From: Candidatus Omnitrophota bacterium
Lineage (GTDB): Bacteria; Omnitrophota; Gorgyraeia; Aquiviventales; Aquiviventaceae
Assembly: GCA_023247155.1 (NCBI GenBank)
Contig: JAHFGZ010000001.1
Span: 20,540-63,362, forward strand
Direction: 5' to 3'
Length of the DNA: 42,823 nucleotides
Each line of letters starts with the position of its first letter. Positions within the stretch are counted from its first letter, which is position 1. Positions 7,441-15,251 of this stretch are shown piece by piece. Both the position numbers and the translations under genes were made by a program. The notes under the pieces were generated by a model. It had not been told where the DNA came from, searched no databases, and worked only from the letters and a program-made list of their open reading frames with translations.

Positions 7441-8027
7441 GAGGTCGGCGCGGCCGGCGACGCGGTCACGAGCGCGCCGGTCAGCGTGAACTGCGCGATC
7501 TCGATGTCCTGTTCCTGAACCCGCTTGATCGATTCGATCTGGATATCCCCCACCGCCGCGGCGAAATCGGGATCCGCCTGCAGGCTCTGGACGAGCCGGC
7601 CCACCCGTACCATCTCCGAGCCGCCCTCGCCGATCACCGACCCCTGGATCACCAACCCCTTCGCCTGGTCGAGCGTGAGCTCGGTGAACCAGACCCCGTC
7701 GGGCGTCACGTCGGAGAGGACGTTCAACCGTTTGGACCACAGCCCCTGCCCCCGCTTCAGGCCGCGGAAGGCCGCCTCCTGCACTCGGAGCTGGTGCAGG
7801 AGCTGCTGAATCTGGTCGACCTCGGCCTTCTTCGGAGCGAGGACCTGGATCTTGGCGTTGAGCGTCTGCAGCTCGCGATGGCCCAGGGCCACCGGAACGG
7901 AGAGCGCGACGGCAAGAAGCACCATGGCCGCCGCCGCGAGCCACACCAAGGGGGTCCGATGCAGCTGCTCAAGCGGGGACAGGGTGGTCTTGCGCGCGCC
8001 CTCAGGCAGCAGGTTGATCTTGAGCAT
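7437..8027 (-). CDS. pilN: Type IV pilus assembly protein PilN
   Basis: A 196-residue protein with the diagnostic N-terminal PilM-binding motif KINLLPEG (residues 3-10), one transmembrane helix at about 30-50 and a periplasmic coiled coil plus alpha/beta domain. The start lies 3 nt after the pilM stop, and the stop overlaps pilO. Gene order pilM-N-O-P-Q is the canonical one. Confidence 0.93.
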   Translation of the reverse strand: MLKINLLPEGARKTTLSPLEQLHRTPLVWLAAAAMVLLAVALSVPVALGHRELQTLNAKIQVLAPKKAEVDQIQQLLHQLRVQEAAFRGLKRGQGLWSKRLNVLSDVTPDGVWFTELTLDQAKGLVIQGSVIGEGGSEMVRVGRLVQSLQADPDFAAAVGDIQIESIKRVQEQDIEIAQFTLTGALVTASPAAPTS

Positions 8028-8030
8028 GGG

Positions 8031-9062
8031 CTAGGCGGTCCTCAAGGCGAGCCCGTAGGCGACGGCGAACTGGCCCGTCAGCCCGCGCCCAGGCGTCCAC
8101 GGCGTCACCGGTTGGGTGAGGTGGCGCTTCAGCACGTCGAGGAAGACGGCCGACTGGCCCAGCCCGCCGCTCAGGAAGGTCTCCTCCGGGGCGTGGCCAA
8201 ACCGGTTCTCAAAGTAGTCGAACGACAGCTGGAGCTCATCCACCAACGCCTGGGTCACCAGCTCCATCGAACTCCGCTGGTCCGGGGTCAGCTCCCCCTT
8301 GACGAGCGCAGCGCCCACGGCCGCCGCCTCGATGCCCAGATGGTCGGCGACGCCGCGGACGAGCTTGTCCGCCCCCCAGGGGATGTCCCGCACGAGGTAG
8401 GGCACCTCGCCCTGAAGGATGACGAGGTTGGTGAGCTGGGAGCCGACGTTCATCAGCGCGCGGGTCCCCTCGCGGCGACCGCTCCCGCTCGCCTGGAAGG
8501 CGTTGGTGAGCGCCAGGGCGTCCACGTCGATCAGGGCCGGTTCGCAGCCCGCGCGCTTCACCCCATCCATCCGGCGCTCGATGAGCTCCTTCTTGCAGGC
8601 GACGATCAGGACCCAGTTTTTCTTGGGGCCCGACGACCCAAGCACCACGCCGTCGAGCATGACGTCATGCACGTTGAAGGGCAGGTACCGCTGGGCCTCA
8701 AACGGGAGGGCCTGTTTGACTTCCTGAGGCTTCATGACGGGCATCTCCACCACCCGCATGATGACCCACTGCCCGCTGACCGCCACGTTGACCGACCGGC
8801 TCGGAAGCTTGAGCGCGCTCAGGGCCGCCCTGATCGCTTCGGACGCGTCCGCCTCCTGCCCCGCCTCAAGGGAGACGAGGTGCTGGCCGATCAGCGGACG
8901 GGATCCGATGCCCTTGCGCGGGCCCAAGGCGATCGCCTTGATCGAGGCCGAGCCCACATCGAGCCCGATGGTGCACTTCGCCTCTCGGAGCCGAACGGTC
9001 GTGAGGCGGTTGAAGAGCGGCGCCACGTGCGACAGCACGTTGGCGAACGGCACGGAGGGCAT
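8031..9062 (-). CDS. pilM: Type IV pilus actin-like ATPase PilM
   Basis: A 343-residue cytoplasmic protein of the actin/FtsA-like fold that binds the PilN N-terminus. The first phosphate motif GLDVGSASIKAIAL is at about 33-46. The second phosphate motif region MNVGSQLTNLVIL lies mid-protein, and a C-terminal FLSGGLGQ adenosine motif is visible. The N-terminal 30 residues (PSVPFANVLSHVAPLFNRL) resemble the amphipathic start of PilM. It follows pilA after a 117-nt spacer that carries a strong hairpin. Confidence 0.92.
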   Translation of the reverse strand: MPSVPFANVLSHVAPLFNRLTTVRLREAKCTIGLDVGSASIKAIALGPRKGIGSRPLIGQHLVSLEAGQEADASEAIRAALSALKLPSRSVNVAVSGQWVIMRVVEMPVMKPQEVKQALPFEAQRYLPFNVHDVMLDGVVLGSSGPKKNWVLIVACKKELIERRMDGVKRAGCEPALIDVDALALTNAFQASGSGRREGTRALMNVGSQLTNLVILQGEVPYLVRDIPWGADKLVRGVADHLGIEAAAVGAALVKGELTPDQRSSMELVTQALVDELQLSFDYFENRFGHAPEETFLSGGLGQSAVFLDVLKRHLTQPVTPWTPGRGLTGQFAVAYGLALRTA

Positions 9063-9102
9063 CGTCCGCTACGAATGCCGAAGCAGCGTCATCAGAACAT
9101 GG

Positions 9103-9139
9103 GGGGACGGCCCAATGCTCCCGGCCATTGAGCCGCCCC
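9103..9139 (-). promoter_or_regulatory. Hairpin between pilA and pilM
   Basis: On the minus strand a 14-bp stem with one bulge (9126-9139 with 9103-9117, loop of 8) lies 40 nt after the pilA stop. No U-tract follows. It is suited to partial termination or to protecting the pilA message, which would allow much more pilin than PilMNOPQ from one promoter. This role is inferred from position and fold. Confidence 0.5.
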
Positions 9140-9179
9140 TGTCACAACCTTTCTCTTATACAGCTCCAAGTGCCGCGTG

Positions 9180-9722
9180 TTACGGACAGGCGGCATTCAC
9201 TGCTTGGTCGATGGTATTGCTCGCGACAGTGGCCTGCGTACCCTGCGCGACTGTCGTGCAGTGGCGCACGATCCCGCTCTCATCTGCAAAGAACGACCGC
9301 GTGCCGGTATTGTTGACTACCGAGGGGGTGGCTTGGAGCGTGTAATTGGTGCCCGCAGCATTCCCCGTGTAGGTCCACAGAAACCCTTGCACGAGCCCAG
9401 TGGCTGCGGTGGCACCTCCAGCCATCGTATTGCAGAACGACGGCGGTCCAAAGTCTGGCGTTGGCGCAGCTTCTACTGCGCAGTTCGCCTCATACATGGC
9501 GGGTTGCCACCCGACGCCGGTCGTAGGATACAGATTGTTCACAGACCGGAACATCTCTAGCGACGAAACGAGCGCTCGCATATTCCCGATGGCCGCCGAC
9601 TCGTTGGCCGTCGTGCGGCCGCGGAGCACGTTCGGGATCGCGATCGCCGCCAAGAGCGCGATGATGGCGACCACGATCATGATTTCAACGAGCGTGAAGC
9701 CTCCTTCGCGTGAACGTGTCAT
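9180..9722 (-). CDS. pilA: Major type IV pilin PilA
   Basis: A 180-residue type IVa prepilin. The leader MTRSREGG is cleaved before Phe to give FTLVEIMIVVAIIALLAAIAIP, with the conserved Glu at +5 and the hydrophobic assembly helix. A globular domain with GW, an LYPT element and three cysteines follows. A 24-nt longer in-frame start exists, but AAGGAGG lies seven bases upstream of the chosen ATG. It is the first gene of the transcript into pilM-Q, behind a promoter and a roughly 320-nt leader with an intrinsic terminator. GC content is lower than in its neighbours, as is common for pilins. The TANESAAIGNMRALVSSLE segment resembles pilins of deep-branching Gram-negative phyla. Confidence 0.93.
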   Translation of the reverse strand: MTRSREGGFTLVEIMIVVAIIALLAAIAIPNVLRGRTTANESAAIGNMRALVSSLEMFRSVNNLYPTTGVGWQPAMYEANCAVEAAPTPDFGPPSFCNTMAGGATAATGLVQGFLWTYTGNAAGTNYTLQATPSVVNNTGTRSFFADESGIVRHCTTVAQGTQATVASNTIDQAVNAACP

Positions 9723-9826
9723 CGTCGTGCCTCCTTCATTGGACAAGAGATGGATAAAGCCTGACGACTCCTGACACCTGCCACGAGTTCAAGATCGCTC
9801 GCCGACCGTCACCTCCCTTCCAGACG

Positions 9827-9856
9827 AAAAAAGCCATTGCCGCATGGACAATGGCT
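9827..9856 (-). terminator. Intrinsic terminator in the pilA leader
   Basis: On the minus strand AGCCATTG, a 9-nt loop and CAATGGCT are followed directly by a run of T residues ending TTTTTTC. It stands 105 nt upstream of the pilA start codon and 15 nt after a structured leader. It is therefore an attenuator-type terminator and does not end an upstream gene, because pilC lies beyond the promoter. Confidence 0.85.
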
Positions 9857-9870
9857 CTTCGTGCTTTCCA

Positions 9871-9997
9871 GCGGCAACCCAGCCACCCTCAGGACAGACG
9901 TAGACGTTTCCGCCATCCTGACCGCCGGTCCCGGGAAGACCAACGGCCTGACGGCTTCCTCACGCCTCGCCAGCTCCCAAGGGTCTGTGGTTTTCCG
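9871..9997 (-). ncRNA. Structured pilA leader, GEMM-like riboswitch candidate
   Basis: The minus-strand RNA begins CGGAAAACC (9997-9989) and ends GGGTTGCCGC (9880-9871). The two can pair as in the P1 helix of c-di-GMP-I riboswitches, and an AAGCC/GGTGGCT pairing repeats the P3 logic. Inside lie a strong hairpin (CCGTTGGTC with GACCGGCGG) and TCAGGA/TCCTGA. The canonical GGCAAACC and CGCAAAGCC boxes are not intact, so this is a divergent GEMM relative or another pilin leader RNA. The promoter-leader-terminator-pilA order supports a cis-regulatory RNA. Confidence 0.45.
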
Positions 9998-10048
9998 ACC
10001 CCGCCTCACGGCGAGTGTGGCCTGAACGCTGAATCAGTTGTCGCCCCA

Positions 10049-10077
10049 ACTATGCCATACAACCCCTACGGAGTCAA
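10049..10077 (-). promoter_or_regulatory. sigma70-type promoter of pilA
   Basis: The -35 TTGACT (10072-10077) and -10 CATAGT (10049-10054) are 17 bp apart on the minus strand, which predicts a start near 10042 and a leader of about 320 nt. No sigma54 GG-N10-GC element was seen, although pilA is sigma54-dependent in many proteobacteria. Confidence 0.65.
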
Positions 10078-10102
10078 GCAGTTCTTTGGAGGGCGCTGGG
10101 GA

Positions 10103-10125
10103 AACATGGTGTCTGACACCATGTT
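10103..10125. repeat. REP palindrome, family D, single unit
   Basis: An 11-bp-arm perfect palindrome around one central base (AACATGGTGTC-T-GACACCATGTT) with core GTGTCTGACAC. It lies 3 nt beyond the pilC stop and before the pilA promoter. It is the same core as the paired units at 30111-30171. Confidence 0.75.
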
Positions 10126-10127
10126 AG

Positions 10128-11339
10128 CTAGTGGCTGACCAGGGTGGAGATCTTGAAGATGGGCAGGAAGAGCGCGATGACGATGCCGCCGATGACCACC
10201 CCCAGGATCGCGATGACCAGCGGCTCAATGATGCTCGTCAGGGCGGTGACGGCGGCGTCCACCTCGTTCTCATAGAAGTCGGCGATCTTGGTCAGCATCT
10301 TCTCCAGCTCGCCGGTCTTCTCTCCCACGGAGATCATCCGGGTCACCATCGTGGGGAATACCTGGCTCAGGGCGAGCGGGCTCGCGATGTTCTCCCCTTC
10401 TTTGATGCTGGCCCTGGCCGCCAGGACCGCCCCCTCCACCACCTTGTTCCCGGCCGTCTTGGCCACGATCTCCAGGGCAGTGAGGATCGGCACGCCGGAT
10501 TTCACCAGGGTGGCGAGGGTGCGGGCGAACCGCGCGATGAAGACTTTCTGCAGCAGCTTGCCGATGACGGGGACCCGTAAGGTGAGCCGGTCACACCAGA
10601 GCCGGCCGGTGGGTGTCCCGATGTACAGGCGCGCGCCGATCACCAGGGCCAGGCACGCCAGCACCTCGTAGGCGAGATACTTCCCGATGAACTCGCTCAA
10701 GCCCAGGAGGAGCTGCGTCGGCACCGGGAGCTCACCGCCCAACGCCAGGAAGATCTCCTTGAACTTCGGCACGATGACCACGAGCAGGAAGGTGGTGATC
10801 CCGATGGCCAGGACGGTGACGAACGCCGGATAGAAGAGGCTGGCGCGCACCTTCCGCTGGAGCACGCTGACCTTTTCGATGTACGCGGCCACCCGGTCCA
10901 GGATCTCGTCCAGCCGGCCGGAGGATTCCCCCGCCCGGACCATGTTGACGAAGAAGTGGGAAAACGCCCGCGGGTGCCGGCCGATGGCCTCGGAGAGGCT
11001 GGACCCGGCTTCGATGTCGCCCCGCACCTTCTTGAGGATCTGCCGGAACGTCCGGTCCTCCATCTGGTCCCCCAGGACGTCGAGCGCCTGAGCGATCGGG
11101 ATGCCGCTGTCGACCATCGTCGCCAGCTGGCGGGAAAAGATGACGAGCTGCTCGGATTTGACGTGGGACTGGCCGACCTTCAGGACCGCGAACGCGCCGT
11201 GCCCGCGCTCCTCGATCGACAAGACGACGAACTCCCGCCTCCAGAGCTGCTCGATGAGGGTGTTGCGCGACTCGGCATCCAGCGTGCCGGTATGCGTCTT
11301 GCCGAGCTTGTCCTTCACCACGTACCCGAACGTCGGCAT
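10128..11339 (-). CDS. pilC: Type IV pilus platform protein PilC
   Basis: A 403-residue GspF/PilC inner-membrane platform protein on which the ATPases act. The N-terminal FGYVVKDKLGKTHTG start is typical. Two homologous GspF cytoplasmic domains occur at about 65-190 and 265-390, each with the GES/GEKTGEL-type signature (RAGESSGRLDEIL at about 137; SVGEKTGELEKML at about 337). Membrane segments lie at about 168-190, 215-235 and 370-395. It is the last gene of the RHH-pilT-MshEN-pilB-pilB-pilC operon, 15 nt after the upstream ATPase stop. Confidence 0.95.
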   Translation of the reverse strand: MPTFGYVVKDKLGKTHTGTLDAESRNTLIEQLWRREFVVLSIEERGHGAFAVLKVGQSHVKSEQLVIFSRQLATMVDSGIPIAQALDVLGDQMEDRTFRQILKKVRGDIEAGSSLSEAIGRHPRAFSHFFVNMVRAGESSGRLDEILDRVAAYIEKVSVLQRKVRASLFYPAFVTVLAIGITTFLLVVIVPKFKEIFLALGGELPVPTQLLLGLSEFIGKYLAYEVLACLALVIGARLYIGTPTGRLWCDRLTLRVPVIGKLLQKVFIARFARTLATLVKSGVPILTALEIVAKTAGNKVVEGAVLAARASIKEGENIASPLALSQVFPTMVTRMISVGEKTGELEKMLTKIADFYENEVDAAVTALTSIIEPLVIAILGVVIGGIVIALFLPIFKISTLVSH

Positions 11340-11354
11340 CGTCGCGCTGCTCCG

Positions 11355-13052
11355 TTACTCTTCTGACGTCACGGCGACCACTTCCTCGAGGGTCGTCAGG
11401 CCCATCGCGGCCTTCTGCAGGCCGTCCTGACGCAACGGGACCATCCCCAGCGCCTTGACGGCGTGCTCCTTGATCTCCCACGACTGGGCCCGCGAGACAA
11501 TCAGCTCCCGGATCCGCTCGTCCACCTCAAAGACCTCGATGATGCCCAGGCGGCCCCGGTAGCCCGTCCCGCGGCAGTGCCGGCAGCCCTTGGCCTCGAA
11601 GAAGGTCGTCTCCTTGGAGGGGCGCACGTCCAGGCGCTCGAGGAGGGCGGGGCTCGGCGTGAACGGCTCGCGGCACTTGGCGCACAGCGCGCGGACGAGC
11701 CGCTGGGCTTCGATGAGGCTGACGCTGGAGGCCACGAGGAACGGCTCGACCCCCATGTCGATGAGCCGCGTCACCGCCGAGGCGGCGTCGTTCGTGTGCA
11801 ATGTCGAGAGCACCAGCTGCCCCGTCAGGCTCGCCTTCATGGCGATGTCGGCGGTCTCGAAGTCCCGGATCTCCCCGATCATCACGATGTCCGGGCTCTG
11901 CCGCAGGAGGGCGCGGAGGCCGCTCGCGAACGTCAGCCCCGCCTCCGGATGGACCTGCACCTGCGTGATGCCTTCAATCTGATACTCCACCGGGTCCTCA
12001 ATGGTGATGAGGTTCCGCGTCGGTTGGTTCAGCTGGGTCAAGACGGAATAGAGCGTGGTCGATTTCCCCGAGCCGGTGGGGCCGGTCACCAGGATCATCC
12101 CGTGAGGCCGTTGCACCGCGGCCTTGAACTGCTCGATCGACCCCGGGAGGAACCCCAGGTGATCCAGGCCGATCGACAGGTTGGCCTTGTCCAGGAGCCG
12201 CAGGACCGCCTTCCCCCCGTGCGTGATCGGGAGGATGGACACACGGAAGTCCACCTCCCGCTCCTCCAGCCGCACCTTGAACCGGCCGTCCTGCGGGGTC
12301 CGCCACTCGGTGATGTCGAGGCCGGACATGATCTTGAGCCGGGTCAGCATCGGGTTCTGCACCGCCTTGGGGAAGCGGTGGGATTCGACCAGGCGCCCAT
12401 CCACCCGATAGCGCACGCGCAGCGTATCCGCCATCGGCTCCAGGTGGATATCCGAGGCGCGGGACCGCATCGCTTCGATCACCAGGAGGTTGAGCACCTG
12501 GACGATCGGCGCGTCGGTGTTCTCCTGCTCGCTGAGCAGCAGGGCGATCGCCGTGTCGATGGTGTCGTCCGGCCCTTCGCTGCCGGAGCCGCGGTCCATC
12601 GCGTCCGCCGCCGGCCCCTGTTGCGCGTAGGCCTGCTCGATGGCCCGACGGATCTCCACCTCGGAGGCCAGCACCGGGTCGATGGCGACCTGGGTCAGGG
12701 CCTTGAGATCATCCACAGCCACGATGTTCATCGGGTCGCTCATCGCCACGACCAGGCGGTCCCCGAACTTCGCCAGCGCGACCAAGGTGTATTGGCGGGC
12801 GAACCGTTCCGGGATGAGCCGGGTCACGGCGGGATCCATGCGGTACTTCTCCAGGGAGATCATGGGGAGGCTGAATGCCTTGGACAACAGCTCAATGAGC
12901 TTGGATTCCGAGATCACGCCCTGCTCGATGAGCAGGCGGGCGAAGCTCTTGCCGTTCTGGGACGACTCGGTCTCCAGCTTGTCCAGCTGCTCCGGCTTGA
13001 CGAGCTGCTGCGCGATGAGCAGCTCGGCGACCCGCTGTCTGAAGCTGCTCAT
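11355..13052 (-). CDS. pilB: Pilus/secretion assembly ATPase PilB (copy 1)
   Basis: A 565-residue hexameric GspE/PilB-type ATPase. An N-terminal MshEN-like domain (1-145) is followed by N2 and the catalytic domain. Walker A GPTGSGKS is at 324-331, with an Asp box ITIEDPVEYQ, Walker B PDIVMIGEIRD, His box LSTLHTND and a tetracysteine zinc site (CAKC...CRHC). Its MshEN motifs are degenerate (no RLG), so c-di-GMP binding is doubtful. The start overlaps the stop of the second PilB by ATGA. Adjacent pilC suggests the pilus extension motor, but which of the two copies serves pilC, or the second secretin system, cannot be told from sequence. Confidence 0.93.
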   Translation of the reverse strand: MSSFRQRVAELLIAQQLVKPEQLDKLETESSQNGKSFARLLIEQGVISESKLIELLSKAFSLPMISLEKYRMDPAVTRLIPERFARQYTLVALAKFGDRLVVAMSDPMNIVAVDDLKALTQVAIDPVLASEVEIRRAIEQAYAQQGPAADAMDRGSGSEGPDDTIDTAIALLLSEQENTDAPIVQVLNLLVIEAMRSRASDIHLEPMADTLRVRYRVDGRLVESHRFPKAVQNPMLTRLKIMSGLDITEWRTPQDGRFKVRLEEREVDFRVSILPITHGGKAVLRLLDKANLSIGLDHLGFLPGSIEQFKAAVQRPHGMILVTGPTGSGKSTTLYSVLTQLNQPTRNLITIEDPVEYQIEGITQVQVHPEAGLTFASGLRALLRQSPDIVMIGEIRDFETADIAMKASLTGQLVLSTLHTNDAASAVTRLIDMGVEPFLVASSVSLIEAQRLVRALCAKCREPFTPSPALLERLDVRPSKETTFFEAKGCRHCRGTGYRGRLGIIEVFEVDERIRELIVSRAQSWEIKEHAVKALGMVPLRQDGLQKAAMGLTTLEEVVAVTSEE

Positions 13053-14764
13053 CCCACCACCTCCCCGATGGTGGTGCGAAACACCTCATCGAGGGTCGTG
13101 CTGTGCGCCACCACCTTCGCCAAGCCATGGTCCCGCAGCGTCTTCATGCCTTCCTTGCGGGCCGCGTTCTGCACCTCGCGCTCCGGCGCCCGCCGGAGGA
13201 TCAGCTCCCGGGTCTGGGGGCTCATGATGAGGGTCTCGGCGATGACCTCCCGCCCGGCGTAGCCCGACTTGAAGCACGCGCGGCAGCCGGCGCCTCGGAC
13301 GAGCTCCAGCGGCTCCCCCCGCTTATCCACCAGGCCCAGCTTCTCGGCCATCCCCTTCGGAGGGCGGTAGCGCTCGGGGCATTTCGGACAGACCTTGCGG
13401 ACCAGCCGTTGGCCGACGACCGCCATGACGCAGGAGTTGATGAGGAAGGGCTCCATCCCCATGTTGACCAGCCGGATGACCGAGCCCGCCGCGCTGTTGG
13501 TGTGGAGCGTGCTCAGCACCAGGTGGCCCGTCAGCGCGGACTTGATCGCCATGTCCGCCGTCTCGGCGTCGCGGATCTCCCCCACCATGATCACGTCGGG
13601 GTCTTGGCGCAGGATCGACCGCAGCGTCTTGGCGAACGTCAGCCCGATGTCCGTCTTCACGTTGACCTGGTTGACCCCTCCCAGGTCGAACTCCACCGGG
13701 TCCTCGACCGTCACGATGTTTTTCTCGGGGCTGTCGATCATCTTCAGCAGCGCGTAGAGCGTCGTGGTCTTGCCGGACCCCGTCGGGCCGGTCGACAGGA
13801 GCATCCCGTGCGGCCGGCGGGCGCAGGCCTTCAGCCGCTCCAGGTCCTCGGGGGAAAACCCGAGGGTGTCGATGTCGAGCTTGACCTCGCCCTTGTCGAG
13901 GACCCGGACGCAGACGTTGCCGCCGAAGCTGGAGGGGAGGACGGACACCCGGAAATCGATCAGGCGCTCATCCACGCGGAAGTTGAAATGGCCGTCCTGC
14001 GGCAGCCGGCGCTCGGCGATGTTGAGCTCCGACATGATCTTGATGCGGGAGACCACCGCTGGCTGGAGGTGCTTGGGCGGCGCCGGGCCCTCCTGGAGGA
14101 CGCCATCGACCCGGTAGCGGACCCGGACGCTCTGCTCCCGCGGCTCGATGAACAGGTCCGAGGCGTGCATCCGGACCGCGCGGGTCAGGATGGCGTCGGT
14201 CAGTTTGATGACCGGCGCTTCCTGCGTCTGCCGCAACAGCTGCTCCGCCTCCGACCCTTCCTCGCCGGTGATGACCGTATGGGAGTTGGATTCGGTCTTC
14301 CTCACCATCTCGCGCAGCGTCTCCTCGACCCCGGTCCCATAGAAGGTGTCGATGGCGTCCCGGATGTCCTTGGGCGTGGCCAGCACCGGGCTGATCGAGA
14401 GGCCGGTCATCGTGGCGAGGATATCCAGGGCGAACACGTTCAACGGATCGGCCATGGCGATGGTGAGCGTCTGGCCGGTGCAGGAGATGGGGATGAGCTG
14501 GTATTGGAGGGCGAGGTCGCGGGGGATCAGCGCCTTCAGGCCGACATCCAGCTTCATCCGGGACAGGTTGATCGGCGGGATGCCGATGCCCTGGCTGACG
14601 GCCGCGACCAGGTCCGCCTCGCTCACCAGGCCGCGCTCCATCAGGAGGGCCTGCAGGCTTCCCCCCTGCGTCCGCTGCACCGCGAGGACGCCTTCCATCT
14701 GCTCCGGCGTGAGGAGGCCCCGGGAGAGCAGGGCGTCAATGATGCGTTTCTGAAGGCTCGCCAT
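13049..14764 (-). CDS. Pilus/secretion assembly ATPase PilB (copy 2)
   Basis: A 571-residue GspE/PilB family ATPase paralogous to the next gene. The MshEN-like N-domain is at 1-145, and its first motif RIIDALLSRGLLTPEQ lacks the RLG triplet. Walker A GPTGSGKT is at 326-333, the Asp box VTVEDPVEFD and Walker B PDVIMVGEIRD are intact, and the zinc cysteines are C459, C462, C494 and C497. The start at MASLQKRI overlaps the preceding MshEN gene by 29 nt. A longer in-frame start adds only Arg-rich sequence inside that gene. It is coupled by ATGA to pilB copy 1. It could power the same pilus or the GspI-K system further right, which has no ATPase in this window. Confidence 0.92.
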   Translation of the reverse strand: MASLQKRIIDALLSRGLLTPEQMEGVLAVQRTQGGSLQALLMERGLVSEADLVAAVSQGIGIPPINLSRMKLDVGLKALIPRDLALQYQLIPISCTGQTLTIAMADPLNVFALDILATMTGLSISPVLATPKDIRDAIDTFYGTGVEETLREMVRKTESNSHTVITGEEGSEAEQLLRQTQEAPVIKLTDAILTRAVRMHASDLFIEPREQSVRVRYRVDGVLQEGPAPPKHLQPAVVSRIKIMSELNIAERRLPQDGHFNFRVDERLIDFRVSVLPSSFGGNVCVRVLDKGEVKLDIDTLGFSPEDLERLKACARRPHGMLLSTGPTGSGKTTTLYALLKMIDSPEKNIVTVEDPVEFDLGGVNQVNVKTDIGLTFAKTLRSILRQDPDVIMVGEIRDAETADMAIKSALTGHLVLSTLHTNSAAGSVIRLVNMGMEPFLINSCVMAVVGQRLVRKVCPKCPERYRPPKGMAEKLGLVDKRGEPLELVRGAGCRACFKSGYAGREVIAETLIMSPQTRELILRRAPEREVQNAARKEGMKTLRDHGLAKVVAHSTTLDEVFRTTIGEVVG

Positions 14765-15230
14765 CGCCTGCCCCGTTGTCTGCCCCCTTCGGCCCCGCAT
14801 AATGCTTGGTGATCGCCTTCTCGATCTCCGTCGGCGTGCTGACGAACGTCTGGACAATGCACTTCGTCAGGAGCTCGATCTCCTCGATCGCCTTGACGTT
14901 GGAGGGATCGGCCATGACCAGGGTCAGGGCGTTCCCGATGCGGTCGATGGGGATCAGGCAGTACTGCCGGGCGACCCCTTCGGGGATCAGGGCCGTCAGC
15001 CCGCCGTCGATCTCATAGTTGTCGAGCGGCAAATAGGGAAAGCCGTATTGCGCGGTCAGCGCCAGGGCGATCTCCTCTTCCGTGGTGTACCCCAGGTGGA
15101 TGAGCACCTGGCCCAGCAGCCCGCCGTGCGCCTTCTGCTTCGCCAGGGCCTCCTCGAGCTTCGCCCGCGTGAGGACGCCGCGCTCAAGGAGGATCTCCCC
15201 AATCCGCTTGGTGATGATCCGTTTGGCCAT
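14736..15230 (-). CDS. Stand-alone MshEN domain protein (c-di-GMP receptor candidate)
   Basis: A 164-residue cytoplasmic protein consisting almost only of a GspE N-terminal (MshEN) domain without any ATPase part. Two 24-residue motifs match the c-di-GMP-binding MshEN pattern closely: residues 9-32 (RIGEILLERG...L...L..Q) and 38-61 (LLGQVLIHLG...I...L..Q), joined by five residues. The PilB-type continuation (LDNYEID, LIPEGVARQYCLIPI, LTLVMADPSNV) follows, then a Gly/Asp-rich tail. This is a natural domain and not a broken pilB: the ORF has its own start and overlaps the next gene. It lies between pilT and two pilB genes whose own motifs are degenerate, so it may supply c-di-GMP sensing to the motors in trans. 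Confidence 0.85.
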   Translation of the reverse strand: MAKRIITKRIGEILLERGVLTRAKLEEALAKQKAHGGLLGQVLIHLGYTTEEEIALALTAQYGFPYLPLDNYEIDGGLTALIPEGVARQYCLIPIDRIGNALTLVMADPSNVKAIEEIELLTKCIVQTFVSTPTEIEKAITKHYAGPKGADNGAGDGEPSETHH

Positions 15231-15251
15231 CAGCCTGCCGCTCCCCTGCGG

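Noticed and set aside
9809..10009. Small minus-strand ORF in the pilA leader
   Set aside because: It overlaps the structured leader and terminator, has no ribosome-binding site and an Arg-rich random composition.
10072..10100. sigma54 promoter upstream of pilA
   Set aside because: No GG-N10-GC element with proper spacing was found; a sigma70-type pair with 17-bp spacing is present instead.
14736..15230. MshEN gene as a frameshifted pilB pseudogene
   Set aside because: It has its own start and stop, and its motifs are better preserved than in the neighbouring PilBs; no ATPase remnants follow in another frame because the next gene begins with its own complete MshEN-like domain.
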